This document shows, piece after piece, positions 23,500 to 35,504 of a DNA stretch of 64,000 nucleotides. The notes beneath the pieces are model-generated. The model was not told the DNA's origin, ran no database searches, and saw only the letters and a list, made by a program, of their open reading frames with translations. Made by a program: the position numbers and the translations under genes. Origin of the DNA: Sanguinoderma infundibulare. Lineage: Eukaryota > Basidiomycota > Agaricomycetes > Polyporales > Polyporaceae. The number at the start of each line of letters is the position of its first letter. The first letter of the stretch is position 1. The stretch covers positions 1,054,001 through 1,118,000 of the forward strand of contig JAVLRN010000011.1 of the NCBI GenBank assembly GCA_032821775.1, in the 5' to 3' direction.

Positions 23500-24022
23500 C
23501 TCATCAGCGATGCTCTTCATCATCTTCTCTCGCTCGCCTGCAACTAGAAAACAAGAAAACCCAGATCTGCTTCCTTTCCTGCCTACTTGCAAGAAGACTC
23601 ATCAGCGTTCCCTTCTCATGCCTCGGTTCTTGTTCCACCCTACCCGGCCTCCTGACTCGACGTCTCCCGGTCGGGGACGGCGTGTCGGACATCCGTCCAC
23701 ACGCCGCGTCCCTGGCCCCCGCGTTCGACCTCGCTTTCCTTTCGTATAACGACCTGCTGCCGAGCCCCCAATGTCTAGTCAGGCCTCCTCGACCCATACG
23801 GACGACACCTACTGTCGCTTCGCCCTCGAGCCCTCGAGCCTCCCTCCTCGATCACCAAGCGTCAGGCTTATGCCGTGTACCACACGGTGGCGATTGTGGA
23901 GGAACACTTGGTGAGTCGCCTACTCAGCTCCCACCTCCCTACTTTGGCTAACCCTGTCAATTGCGGTGCAGAAGGCCGAGCTGGCGCATACGACTACCGC
24001 TCCCGCCCCAGTTGGCGGTTGA
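23500..24022 (+). CDS. Possible small hypothetical gene
   Basis: A TATAAAG at about 23432 is followed by a C-rich leader. The best supported piece is an exon from a splice acceptor near 23778 to about 23910, whose frame ends SSITKRQAYAVYHTVAIVEEHL. It then joins through a consensus 60-nt intron to KAELAHTTTAPAPVGG and a stop near 24021. The helix-like, charged end reads as real protein, but the first exon cannot be fixed and I do not recognise the family. Boundaries are approximate. Confidence 0.3.
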
Positions 24023-25131
24023 AGCGGGGTCGTGTCCACAGGACCCTCGAGCACGGATGCCTTTCCGTCATGCGCCGCATATGGTGCACTCGGTAAGTAG
24101 CTCTCGCACGTCGTCTAACGTTCGTATTTCATGCCTACCCTGCCTACCCTGGATCAACAGATTGCCACCGGACAAGCGTGACAGGCGTTCGCCAGCCCCC
24201 GCGGGACTGGCGCAGGTCTTGTCCACGGTTGCGCGCGCGTCTCTCCCACCCCCGGCCTTCGGCCGGGGTCGTGGGGTGGAACTAGAGGGGTGCGCCAGGA
24301 GGACCTGACGGGCCTTGGATGAGGCTTTGGCGCGGTCGTTTGAGGAGGGTCTGTTGAGATCGATGTCAGTCGGGAGAAAAGAGAAAACCCCCGGGCGGCG
24401 CATGTGCACGATCACCGAGTTCGTTGTGTACACGCAGTCCGGCACAAAAACACGCAATAATATAAAATTGTCAACTCGGAACATAGTCTCACGTGTGCTT
24501 TGACGTTCAAATGATCGACATGACTAGGGCTAGATAGCTAGGACATTAACCGTACAACGACCTCCAGACTGCCAGCTATCGGCTTCCTTTTTGGTATCAC
24601 CCAATATGGACTTACGCAGACGCCCATGCGCCATGGCCGACAGAACTTCAGCGTCTCCTCTCAAATCCGAAAATCCGTTTCCTAAACTTTGCGGATAAGC
24701 GATGTCTTTGAGGAGGCACATTTTTATTTAAGAGCCTCCCCATCAAGCCTATGGTTTTTTAATTATTTACTCCCCGCCAAAAGTGCCCGAGCGTGATAAT
24801 TTCCAGTCACGTGATGCCTCACATTGTGCGCAAGGCCAATCTTACAATGACGTGAAGATGTACGCACAACTTACACAGTACACACGGATGAGCATGGACA
24901 ATGAACTGGACGAACGCAAACACCGTCCTCAGTCCAAAGCAACGATTCGCCCCACGAGATAGTAGAAGCCGGCATTCCAAGCCGAAGCGGTGAGGAGGGG
25001 TATATATGTACACACATACGACCACGAAGCCTGTTACAGTCGCCTCCGCGGCCAGCGCAAAACATACAGCCCCCCAAGTCGTCCAGCGCGCGTATCACAA
25101 AATTGTAGTCGTCGGGCGGGGCAGTGCATCG
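24023..25131. other. Intergenic, AT-rich
   Basis: No gene recognised. 24440-24900 is markedly AT-richer than its surroundings. A short palindromic stretch sits at about 24250-24275 (CCCCGGCCTTCGGCCGGGG), which could fold as a hairpin. Confidence 0.4.
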
Positions 25132-27002
25132 TCACGACTCCTCCGCCGCTGCTGTCGAGGACGCCGCCTCCTTTTGCTCGGCCGGGGGTACAGGAACGGG
25201 CAAGTCGTCCACGACGCCGACGACCGTCGACGAGACGTCCGAGTCGTCGTCTGAGGACTCTTCTTCCTCATCGCTACCTTCCCCTTCCCCTTCCCCCTCC
25301 TCTTCCTCTTCTTCTTCCGCTTCCCCGTCCGCCTCTTCCTCTTCCTCCTTGGAGGCCTCCTCAGTCACCTCCGTCTCAGCCGGGGGTGCTTCGGAGACAC
25401 TCTGCGACGGGCTGGTTGGCTCTTCGGTCACCTCGGGCGCAGGCTTCTCGTGCGATTCCTCCGCGTCGGCCTCAACAAGTGGTACAGGAGGCTCCTCAGA
25501 CTCCTCAGACGCGGTGGGTCCTGATGAGATAGACTCGGGTTCTGTTGAGGCAGACTCGGTGGGTTGAACAGATTCCGGTTCCTCCTTTTCTGACCGTTCC
25601 TCTGCGGCCTCGTTTTGAGGTTCGGGTTCCGTCTTCTCTGACGTCGCCTCTTCCTTCGGCTCATCGTGCTGCTCAGATTCACCTGGAGCAGTCTCTTCAG
25701 GCTCGTCCTCCGGAGGAGGTGGAGGGCTCGTCGAAGTGACAGGAACCGCAGAGGTTGGGAGGTCCGCATCGACCGCCGCCGCGGCGCGCTCGGCCGCGAT
25801 CTCTCGGTCAATGTCGACCTCGGAGAGGTCGCCCTTGGCAAGCTCCTCCGCGACGCTGAAAGCCTCGCTGTACACCATTGTGTCCGTCCTATTGCGGCCA
25901 AACTTGCGCGGGCTGTCGTTCCGCCGCCCGCTGGAGGGCGCAGGCGACGACGTGCTCGTGCCCCTGTCCGCCAACCCGTCGCGCCCAGAGTTCTCGCGAG
26001 TGCTCCACGAGCGGTCGTCCCCGGTCCGAGAGGAGAGGTTGCGGTTCGGGTCGAGGGAGGCGCCGAGCAGGCGAGGGGGCTCGACGTGGTCGGGGCGGCC
26101 GTCGTCACCCATGGCGGTGAGGCGCGGGGGGATGACGAGGAACTCGGCGGGGACGAGGTCGAACTTGGAGGTGAGGGCGAGGAAGCGGGCGTACAACGAG
26201 GACTCGGCCTCGGCTTGCTCGAACGCTTCGCGGTGGTGGAAGTATGCGTGGGCGAAAATGCGGCCGAGGCGACGGGCGAGGGAGGAGAAATGGCGATGGG
26301 ATGTGGAAGGGACAGAAAGCCTGCACGTATATGATGATTGGTATCGCGTAAACAGCGCGAATGAGAGACAAACGTACCGAGAAGGGAACGCGCGAGGGGA
26401 ATTCAAGAGTGCGGTCGCGCTGTCCAGCGTGTGCAGAATGTAGTCGATCGCACAACATTGCTACACAACCATTCGACGTGTCAGAATGAGTGAGCACTAG
26501 ACATGACTATTTGGCGTACCTCCATGGCACCTTCGTTCCCGTGAGCGACGCACAAATACAACCATTCGCCGGCCTTCATCTCGGGACAGGTGCTCCGCGT
26601 GCATTCCGACTGGAGCATAGTAATGAGGGGGTGCGAAAGGTCTTGTGCGAGCCGTCTGAGTGTTGCCAAATTGACATGTTGGTCGCGGACGCAAGGCAGG
26701 ATGGGGACTCACCGAAGCTGCTCGTACACCCAACATGCCTCATCAACGTTCACGCTGCCGCTGGCATCCTTCTCCGGATCCTTGTCCTCACCCTTCGCCT
26801 CCCCATCCTGGCTATCGTTGGCTCCCTTACCCGGAATAGAGACAATTCGTTCTACGTCATGGACGTCGAGGCGAATGAGGAGGGAGATGTATTCTTGCAG
26901 CTGGAACGCGCTGTCGAGCGCAGACAGAGGGGGCAGAGACCTGACGGGGTAGAATGAGGAGATCCGAGAGCCTTTGAGGGGACGCTGGATGATGACCGTC
27001 AT
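25132..27002 (-). CDS. MOB4/phocein-like protein with long acidic tail
   Basis: Mob-family adaptor of the STRIPAK phosphatase-kinase complex (MOB3 in filamentous fungi), which controls cell fusion, septation and sexual development. From ATG 27002 (MTVIIQRPLKGSR) the exons join in frame at 26713, 26484 and 26370. The Mob core shows QLQEYISLLIRLDVHDVERI, the zinc-binding pair SECTRSTCPE and LCVAHG, CCAIDYILHTLDSATALLNS, and the second ligand set FAHAYFHHREAFEQ. That is closest to MOB4 rather than MOB1. After the core (about residue 185) there is a ~320-residue tail, first Ser/Arg-rich, then almost wholly Glu/Pro/Ser/Ala with Glu runs. MOB4 of animals ends soon after the core, so the tail is unusual in length. 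It is drawn from one uninterrupted ORF, so it is not a splicing artefact. Confidence 0.85.
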
Positions 27003-27459
27003 TGTCCGGGAAGCGTAATGAGCTGGCCGACGCTGGCCGCGACGTCGACGCTCGCTCGACGCTCGAGGCTGGTGCCACTGTGAGTGCCAGCTCCTGGCAG
27101 AGAGCGGACCGTGAGAGCGACCTTCCTTCCACAGCGAGTGTGGCCCGAAAAAGTGCTCCGACTGCTTGCGCTCATCAATGACATCCGAGTCCCTCTTTGG
27201 TCTTTCTCCTCTCCCCTCCCGAGCTTCGCCATGCATCTGCCCATCATCTGGCCACTTTCCGAGCCAGGGATCGGAGATACGGACCAGGAGCGGTTTTCGA
27301 CAATATATTCTCTCTTCCAGAACTTTATTCCGTTTAGCACCCACGCCGAGGTTAAGATTTCCTCCGTGCCTTTATTTGTGACTCAAGGTTCTCCAGCCTG
27401 TCTGACTCGAGTCACCCATCTTCTCCTTTTCCCTCTTTCGTGAAGGGTGACATCGCAGC
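27003..27459. other. Divergent promoter region
   Basis: Lies between two divergently transcribed genes (MOB-like leftward, permease rightward) and must hold both promoters. T/C-rich tracts precede the permease ATG. No gene seen. Confidence 0.5.
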
Positions 27460-29445
27460 ATGGCTGGAGAAAAGAAGATCACCTCGGACGTCGAGAAGGA
27501 GGGTGGATCGTTCGCCGAGTACTCGTACGCTCAGCGGGATTGGCATTACTCCCACAAATGGACCAGGAGACTTTTGCGGTGGGGTCTGGAAACCAGAGGT
27601 GTGTCCTGTTTTTCGCATTCACGTCTGCATACTCTCCCTTAGGCCTATCCATTTTGATTTGTGAGGCATCACACCCGTCGCCGAGCACGCACGGGTGGAC
27701 ACTCAATACAGTAAAATCTTCTTCATATGGTTATCGGCCAATTTCAACATCTTGTCGTGCGTTACTTACATTCGCTCTCCTCTTTGAAACACCCACCGAT
27801 TTTGTGGTTGTAGTTTCTCTGCCGGGACACTGGGTCCGGTGATCTTTGGACTCGGTCTTCGAGACTCGTGTCTGGTGATCCTCTTCTTCAACCTTCTTTG
27901 CAGTGCACTCCCCGCGTACCTGTAAGCCACCGTGATCCGCTTCCGAACGTCCCCTTAACCACCCTGTTAGTTCAACATGGGGACCAAAGACCGGTTTGCG
28001 TCAGATGTGCCAAGCTCGGTACAGCTTCGGGTACGTCTTCTTTCTTTCCGCATCGAGCCACGGATTGACTCAAGGCATGCATACAGCTACTTCGGCGTTA
28101 GCGTTCCAAGCATCTTTAACTTGGCCTCTATGATGGGCTTCTGTATCCTTAACTGTATCCTTGGAGGTCAAACGTTGGCAAGCATCACTAGCGGGCACCT
28201 AAGTTGGAAGTACGTTGTTTTCAAAAATGCACGCTTGTACCGGAGGCAAAAACTGCTGTACAGCGTTGGCATTGTCATCATCGCTATCATATCCCTATTG
28301 GTGAGAGTTAAATGTATTCCTCCTATTTTTAACTGCTGACATTCTTGGCACTCAGGTTTCGTTTTGCGGCTACCGAGTCCTCAACTGGTACGAGCGCCTT
28401 GCATGGATCCCGATCTTGATTGTATACCTTGTCGCTCTCGGAGTTGGCGGCAAGCACATTCGCAACGTTCCTTCCGCGGTGCCAGCAACCCCTCAAGCCA
28501 TCCTTTCGTTTGCTGCCACAATTGCTGGCTTCGTGATCACGTACTCTTCTCTGGCATCCGACTTTACAATTTACTACAAGTCATCTGTGCCTAGGTATGT
28601 GGTGTTCCACTAACTTCCTTGCATACCACACTCATAGAGCGCGACAGTTGGAAGATATTCATGTATTCTTACCTCGGATTCAACCTCCCAATTGTACGCC
28701 TCTTTTTCTTGCACGTGTTGTGTACTGATTGAGATCCTGCAGATCTCTCTACAATGTCTCGGTACGGCAGTCGTCCTGTCCACTCCATTCGTACCTGCGT
28801 GGAAAGAAGGATATGGCAACGGCAACGTCGGGGCCCTTATCGAGGCCATGCTGCAACCGACCGGCAACTTTGGGAAGTTCCTCACGGTGCTCATGGCGCT
28901 GAGCGTGACGGCGAACATTGCGCCCACGCTCTACTCCTTCAGCCTGAGCTTCCAGGTGTTCATCCCCCAACTGGCTGTCGTACCCCGTTATATGTTCTCC
29001 CTCCTCGCCACAGCCATGTACGTCCCTTCGCTCGCGCTTCCCAAATTATATGCCGACCTCTTGACCTAGTCTCATTCCGCTCTCCATTATCGGCTCTCAC
29101 AAGTTCTACGACACCCTCACCAACTTCCTCGGGCTCATTGGCTACTGGGCGAGCGCCTTCGGCGCCGTCGTCCTCGTCGAGCACCTCATCATCCGCCGTG
29201 GTGACTTCTCCGCGTACGACTACCGCTTCTGGGACGACTACCACCGCCTGCCAACCGGGCTCGCCGCGCTGGGAGCGTGCCTGCTCGCGTGCGCGCTGAT
29301 CGTGCCGTCGATGGACCAGGTGTGGTTTGTCGGGCCGATCGCGGAGATGACAGGAGATATCGGGTTCGAGCTCGCGTTTGCATCCGCGGCGCTGTTTTAT
29401 GTCCCGCTGAGGTACTTGGAGCTCAGGTTCCGGCCGTTGGTGTGA
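27460..29445 (+). CDS. NCS1-family purine-cytosine permease
   Basis: Proton symporter of the plasma membrane carrying nucleobases (cytosine, adenine, guanine, hypoxanthine) in the Fcy2/Fcy21 group. Start MAGEKKITSDVEKEGG with a cytosolic N-terminus. The conserved TM1 region follows: QYSKIFFIWLSANFNILS joined to FSAGTLGPVIFGLG, with the family's N-F-N and the GTLGP loop. Later segments include ARYSFGYFGVSVPSIFNLAS, the intracellular SSLASDFTIYY block, and about 12 hydrophobic helices in all. Several short introns, including one between the first two exons near 27600-27666. The C-terminus ends shortly after the last helix. No break seen. Specificity within the family cannot be told from sequence alone. 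Confidence 0.88.
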
Positions 29446-30409
29446 AACCAATCATGGGTGGCGGAGTGTGGCAGTGCCAGTGCAGAGATGGTTCGAGATT
29501 CAGTGAGCCCTTACGTTATTCGAGTAGTGGTTTACTGCATCTCGGTAGATGTGGGCATTTAGATCAGATTTATGCCAAGAGCTGCAGTTCCGCAGAAGTT
29601 GGATCGTCTCGCTGCAGAACACCACTCTGGCCTCGTGATTGACCGGTCGGCCGAGTTGTGGTTCACCCGGTCGGTCTCGTCTGGGGCGGAGTAAGAGAAT
29701 CGCCGGCTGAAGTGGCAAGCAGGGGATCCAGTCTGCTCGGCCCCGAGTTTCACGGACTTCCCCGGAAGGTTAAGTCTAGCCGACACTGTTGCCAACGAAG
29801 ACTTCGAGTTCAATGGCCATGCTTCCCTTATCGTTTCGTAAGCACTGTCCTTGGCATACCTGGAGAAAGCACTGCTAAGGATTGGTTCGATTCGCCAGCA
29901 TAATGCAAATTTCGTGCAACCGATGGGTTTCTAAGTGCAGTCCTGGAGCACCAAGAGTGTTTCACCTGACCTGGACAGGGGCGGCACGCTCATTAGACGA
30001 GCCACTTTCGGCAGGGAGAATGAGCGGATACATGGATGGCCGCATGGTCACATAGATTGGTATTGGTGGACATCCGGGCAGTGCATCGCACCGAGCCTCG
30101 GCGTCGGGCCAAACATATTCTGCGTAAGTACTTCCGTTCCGATTGGATACCGTTCAGCGTTGAGTATGTGTGCCAGCCTAGCTCATGCCTAACCCTGTGA
30201 TGCAACGAACAGGGTTAAAGATTATGACCCACAGGTGGCCAAGAGTGATGTCTCATGGCAGCAGGAGCTCAGACAGGTGTCGGCGAACTGTCTCCGCCGA
30301 CAAATGGTGCCATTTGCAATTTGGTCCCGCCTCGTATAAACCAGAACTGTCCGTACGTGCCACCCATCCTCCCGCACTTCCACGTTACTCACCTAGCTCG
30401 TTGGCTTCA
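29446..30409. other. Intergenic, no gene recognised
   Basis: Nearly 1 kb with only short ORFs. A GGTTCGATTC box at 29883 was examined for a tRNA, but no cloverleaf could be drawn around it. Confidence 0.4.
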
Positions 30410-32392
30410 ATGAACATGACATATCAGCACAACCACACGCCGCTCCGTGCCCTCTTGGCCCTGCTTTCCACGTCCATCCATACCATCGAGGCTGAACTCG
30501 ATGCGGCTGATATGCCGACCTTTACTCTGAACCCTCAGTGGCACCCGCTCGATTCGCCCAACGCTGTCCCGACTCCGAAGCTGTACGAGGCTAGGAAGGT
30601 CGCGTTGGCGTCGGCCCACATGATCCAAGCTCTGGTCCAGGATGTGGGCACCGCCTTGATGGTATGTCAGAGATTTATCACATTCGCAGGGCTCTTAAGC
30701 TATATGACCGCACCTAGGACATGTCTATGCGAATGCTCGACACCTCCGCATACATTCTCACCGCGGACATCGGAGTCGTCGACGTGTTCAAAACCGACGA
30801 AGAGAAGGTCGGCGGCCTCCACGTGAACGAGATGGTCGCTCGTCTGCCCGACGGGAAGAAGGTCAACCCTCAGAAGCTTGCGCGCTGCCTTCGCTTGTTG
30901 GCGGCCTCTCACTGGTAGGGAGTCTGCTCTACGTACCTTGTGGCGATCAAAACTCATGGATGAAAATCAGGTGGACGGAACCCTCGCCGGACGTCTTCGC
31001 GCCGACTCGCTGGGCGTTCCTGAACGTCACTGGTTCTCCCACCTGGGCGTACGCCAACCCGGCGGTTTCGAGCAGTTTGCTGGCTTGCACGTCGCTCACG
31101 GAATACATGACGGATCCAGCCACAGTCGACGAGGACATCACCGATGCTTCTCCGTTCTCGATGGTACTGCGAAAGATGGGCAGCGACTACGAGAGCTACT
31201 GGGAATGGTGCAGAGCGGAGCAAAGCCGGATGAGTAGGTTCTCCCTCAGCATGGAGGGCGCAGGTGAGCAGGGTCTCGCGGCTGTGGTGGTACAACGTAC
31301 AACTGACAGAGGTACCGCGCCGGAGGTTATGGCAACATTGCGGCTCTGAAGGTCGACTACCCATGGGACGCAATGCCGCCCAATACAACATTGGTCGACC
31401 TCGGCGGTGGTTTAGGCTCAGTTTCTTTGCATGTGCTCCGGCACGTATATACCACGGTCCCGACGTTGAAGGTCGTCTGCCAAGACCTTGAGGGACCCGT
31501 TACCGTCGGGCGGAAGTATTGGGAGAAAGAGTTCCCGCAAGCACTTACGGATGGACGCGTCGAGTTTGAAGCGCATGACTTCTTCACGGAGAACCCCAGG
31601 AAGGATCCTAACACAGTGTATTTCATGCGACACATCCTCCGTACGTAAGCTCCGAAGTTGCAGAGAGCCATACTGATGAGGCTTATGGTGCAGATGACTG
31701 GCATGACCGGTGGGTGGATGTCTAGACGTGCTCATATTTGAACAAGCTAAATGCGCGTATGATCATTTCCTTCGTTGTAGAAATGCTGTGAAGATACTCA
31801 GGAAAATCCGTGCTTCGTGCCACGAATCTTCTAGAGGCAAGTTCTTTACGCAGTGATTCGATGCGACACTAAATCTATCAACGCATTAGTCCTTATCGCT
31901 GATGCGGTGGTATTTCCGGCTATCCCCAGCAAGCAGGATGGGTTCGGCCGAGGGAAGTCCTTCGAAGAAAGCCTGAACTCTATCGATAACGATTCGGTGG
32001 GCCTCTTGTTTGTTTCTTACGTCCCGTCTCTGCTAATCCGATCGGCAGCCGTATCGCCCTCTTGCAGCACCTTACCCCATTTCCCAGAACTTCGGGCTCG
32101 CCACGAAGACCGCAAATTCACTTGACATGGTATGTTCGCCTCAACGTGTAGTGTGTAAGAAAAGACCACATGACTGGCGAATCATCTGTGCTCAATTTTA
32201 GGTTATGCTGAACAAGCTTAACGGGCTTGAGCGAACGCGTGAGCAATTTGAGAAGATCCTGGTGGAGTCCGGCTTCAAGATCAATCAAGTGTTTTTCATC
32301 CGGGGCACTGCAGCCGGTAAGTCGTTCCCCGACTTGTGTTCTCTCAACTGGAAGTAACGATTGGCTTAGTTATAGATGCGCGGCCTGCATAG
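30410..32392 (+). CDS. SAM-dependent O-methyltransferase (COMT type), possibly frameshifted
   Basis: Cytosolic enzyme of the Methyltransf_2 class, methylating hydroxyls of small, often aromatic, secondary metabolites. An N-terminal helical dimerisation domain (exons 30410-30661 and 30718-30914) is followed by the SAM site TTLVDLGGGLGSVSLHVLR and the catalytic-base region HILHDWHDRNAVKIL, then VLIADAVV and a C-terminal segment ending VIDARPA. The intron starting at 31837 appears to use a GC donor (AGAG|gcaagt). Exon 3 should end near 31263 (GCAG|gtgagc, phase 1), but the next coding block RYRAGGYGNIAALKV needs phase 0 or 2; no ordinary GT-AG pair joins them. The related relic at 11 kb lacks 8 bases here that this copy has. 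Either the gene is frameshifted or it uses a rare splice site. Confidence 0.75.
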
Positions 32393-32783
32393 GTTGCGGT
32401 TCGATCTTGGACCCCGAAAGGATAGCGAGTAGTTAGTAGATAGCGTCCTTGCCGGACCTGGAGCTATTACCATCAGGTCATTTACTCTTCTTTTAAAGCG
32501 TGACCTTGAGCGTCGTTGCAAGGCGTGCGGTTTTTGAGACGTTCATGCGCCAGAAGGAGGCGTAGAGTACAGTCACTGTTTAAGGATACGGACAAATGTG
32601 GTAACAGAGACGCCCATGCCGTTAAACACGCTGGCGGTCCACACCGATGATGGTGTCAATGCCTCCGCCACGAATACGCCACGTTGCCCTCTCGTCATCC
32701 TAAGTCTCATCTGCTCCCTCACTCGGGCTGGACGGCCTCAAACAGCCGACAGCAGCTAGGGCTTACGCTACTCGTTCTGGGAT
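32393..32783. other. Intergenic between O-methyltransferase and ALG7
   Basis: No ORF of note. The right end is presumably the ALG7 promoter; no TATA box seen. Confidence 0.4.
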
Positions 32784-34914
32784 ATGGCGCAAGAACAGGC
32801 TATTAGTCCTAGGCGGCTGCCTAACGTTCTGCTGGTCACCTTGGTCCCAACTGCAGCCTGGTTTCTACTTCGACCGCTCATTGATCCAGCGCCGCCACTA
32901 CCTGCCTTGCATGCCTCTGTTGGATTGTCGATTTTTGCGCTCCTCGGTTCGCTCTACCTCGTACCCGCATTAGGTCCAACGTTCATTCGGGCGAATTTGA
33001 AGGGGAGGGATCTGCTGAAAACATACGATTCTCCCATGTGAGTACACATTCAGTAAATCCCTCATACACATGCGCTCAAGTATCAATAGCCCTGAGAGTC
33101 AGGGACTCATTTGCGCCTCGATCTATATCGTACTTCTCATCCTATTTATCCCGTACGCATTCTCCGAATCCATCACCAGCCATGAGTCTCAGCGGAGTTC
33201 CCGCGAAGGAATTGTGGTAGACGAGTTTCCGCATCACCAAGTGAGTGTTCGTATACTCGTTCCGTGCCGCATATACCGAATGTACGCTACTACAAGCTAG
33301 CAATATACCTCTCATCCCTGCTATCCCTTCTGATGGCGACAATGCTCGGTTTTCTCGATGACATCTTCGACATCCGGTGGAGACACAAGTTACCCATCCC
33401 TATCATAGCCTCCATCCCACTGCTTATCGTCTACTACTCGGAACGCGGCGCAACCGACGTTGTTGTGCCACTCCCTTTACGATGGTTGTTCGGCACGCTT
33501 CTCCATCTAGGTTCGTCCCATTCGCTTCTCGAGACTTCTCCCCAGTTCCTAAGTCCTGTGCGCAGGTCCTCTGTACTACGTGTACATGTCCTTGCTCTCG
33601 ATCTTCTGCACGAACAGCATCAACATCCTCGCAGGCATCAACGGATCCGAAGTCTCGCAGGCGGTCGTCATCTCGCTTTCCATCATCCTCAATGATCTGC
33701 TCTTCCTCCCTTGGCCTTTCGGCTTTCGCATCCCCCTCCCTCTGCACGTTACAGATGGACTGAAGGTTGGCGGTGTATGGAGCGCTGGTATGGCCTACGG
33801 AAGTCGGATCCTCGTCGAGCGACATCTGTTCAGCTTGTATTTCATGCTGCCGCTGCTCGGCGTATGCCTTGGGTTCATGTATCACAATTGGTACGTGCCG
33901 ATGAAAACCCGTTCCACCGGATGCCTATCAGAAACGCAGAATGGTGTGTTCACACTGTCCCGTAGCGGTCATTGTCTACAGTAGCCAAGGCCAAGGATTC
34001 TGATCTGCATCTGGTGGAATGTTGCATTGCGTATAACACTGACCAACGTGGGTATCATCCAGGTATCCTGCGCGCGCGTTTCCCGGCGATACCTTGTGCT
34101 ACGTTACGGGGATGGCGTTCGCGGTCGTCGGTATCCAGGCGCATTACTCCAAGACGTTGTTGCTGTTCTTCCTACCCCAAATCTTCAACTTCGTGCTGTC
34201 ATGCCCCCAGCTGTTTGGCCTCGTCCCCTGCCCAAGGCACCGTGTTCCGAGGTACGTTCCGAAATGCCGATATCTGCTCCCAGGTCTGCGCGAATCCTTC
34301 TCGCACGGAACACGTCAATCACGTTTCAGCCGCTGAGAGCTGACTCGAGTTCCTCATTTCCGCGAACGTTCCGCAGGTTCGACCCCGACACGCAGCTCCT
34401 TCACCCGTCGAGGGCAGACTTCAAGGACAAGCGCCCATCAAGGCTCTCCGTGCTTGTCCTCCGTGTGTTTTCCGCGCTGGGTCTCGTGGATCTTGCGCTC
34501 GACGAGAAGACGGGGGAGATCGCGTCGACATCCAACTTGACGATTTTGAACGTATTCCTGCTCCGGTTCGGGCCGATGAAGGAGGACGGCCTCACGCGAG
34601 TACTGGTTTTGACGCAGGTGCGTGGCGGTCTTGGTCCGCGTTTGTTTTTGGTCAGGGCGTTTGGAGTGAGGCATCGCGAAGCATCGACCACCCAATGGCG
34701 TGATTGAAGTTCTGGCCCTGCTGCGGCACCGCGTTTTCATTGGCGGTTTTTCGCGGGAGAACGCTCGGTTGATGGGTTCTTTGCTCCGGTGTGAGGCGGA
34801 TGGTTTTCAGCACTGTCTGACGCCCGTTCATTTATCTAGGTGTGCGGGAGTTTAGTAGCGTTCTTTGTTCGTTATGGATTAGCAAGTCTCGTGTACGACG
34901 GAAACAGACGGTAA
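32784..34914 (+). CDS. ALG7: UDP-GlcNAc:dolichyl-phosphate GlcNAc-1-phosphotransferase
   Basis: ER-membrane enzyme for the first step of N-glycan precursor synthesis, the target of tunicamycin. About ten hydrophobic segments. Conserved blocks in order: [29 protein letters not shown] (the Asp-rich metal site), [20 protein letters not shown] followed by [27 protein letters not shown] and [14 protein letters not shown]. Exons join with good phases, for example CCCAT|gtgagt to a CCTGAG exon near 33091, and CACAATTG|gtacgt to TATCCTGCG near 34062. The last exon after the intron near 34620-34839 supplies [20 protein letters not shown], which is the expected C-terminal helix. Complete and ordinary. 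Confidence 0.92.
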
Positions 34915-35504
34915 GCAAGGAATACTCTTTCCGCTGCCGTGTGAAGGACTAGGAATCCAAGCCTTTCGGAGTTCCACGTCCAACGCTGTGCATAGCGGTA
35001 ACAACGCGGTAAGGTGTAAGCGAGATCAGTCCAACTTTTCTCTCCTTTTCCTCCGAGCTTTGGTAAGCTTCCGATGGACCGCACAGGCGAGGGGGAGTTC
35101 GTCGGTTTGCCCCGCAAACGTGGGGTAGCGTCTGGTAATGTGGAGAAAAACTACCGGTTATACGCTCTATCACCTTCCAACGCCGCACCGGGAACGTCGA
35201 CGTGTCTTTCCTGACATTCGAGCTAGAATCCAGCCCCTTTCGGGACGGTTTCGGCCGATCGGGGAGCAGTTAGGAGACGGCAAGCGGACGGGCGGGCGTG
35301 TTGACGGGCCTCCACCGGCGTCTAGTGCGGCGGACGAACCTCGCAAATTCACATGCGCTTTATGGTATACCCCGTTTTATGCGGTCCATGCCAGCCTCAG
35401 AATCATTCAAATGACAATGGAAAGGACATTCCGGCAACGATCTCATCCCCCCCCTTTTGCTTGACTACTCCTTCCACCGCACCCCTGAGACCTAGGTTTG
35501 AACG
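34915..35504. other. Intergenic, isocitrate lyase promoter region
   Basis: No gene recognised; the last 60 bases are C/T-rich (CCCCCCCCTTTTGCTT) ahead of the ICL start, typical of strongly expressed fungal genes. Confidence 0.45.

Noticed and set aside
25132..25567. Ser-rich plus-strand ORF resembling a mucin-like protein
   Set aside because: It is the complement of the Glu-rich tail of the MOB-like gene (GAG/GAA runs read as CTC/TTC and shifted to TCC/TCT).
29820..29905. tRNA-like GGTTCGATTC box
   Set aside because: No matching T-stem, anticodon arm or acceptor stem could be drawn around it.
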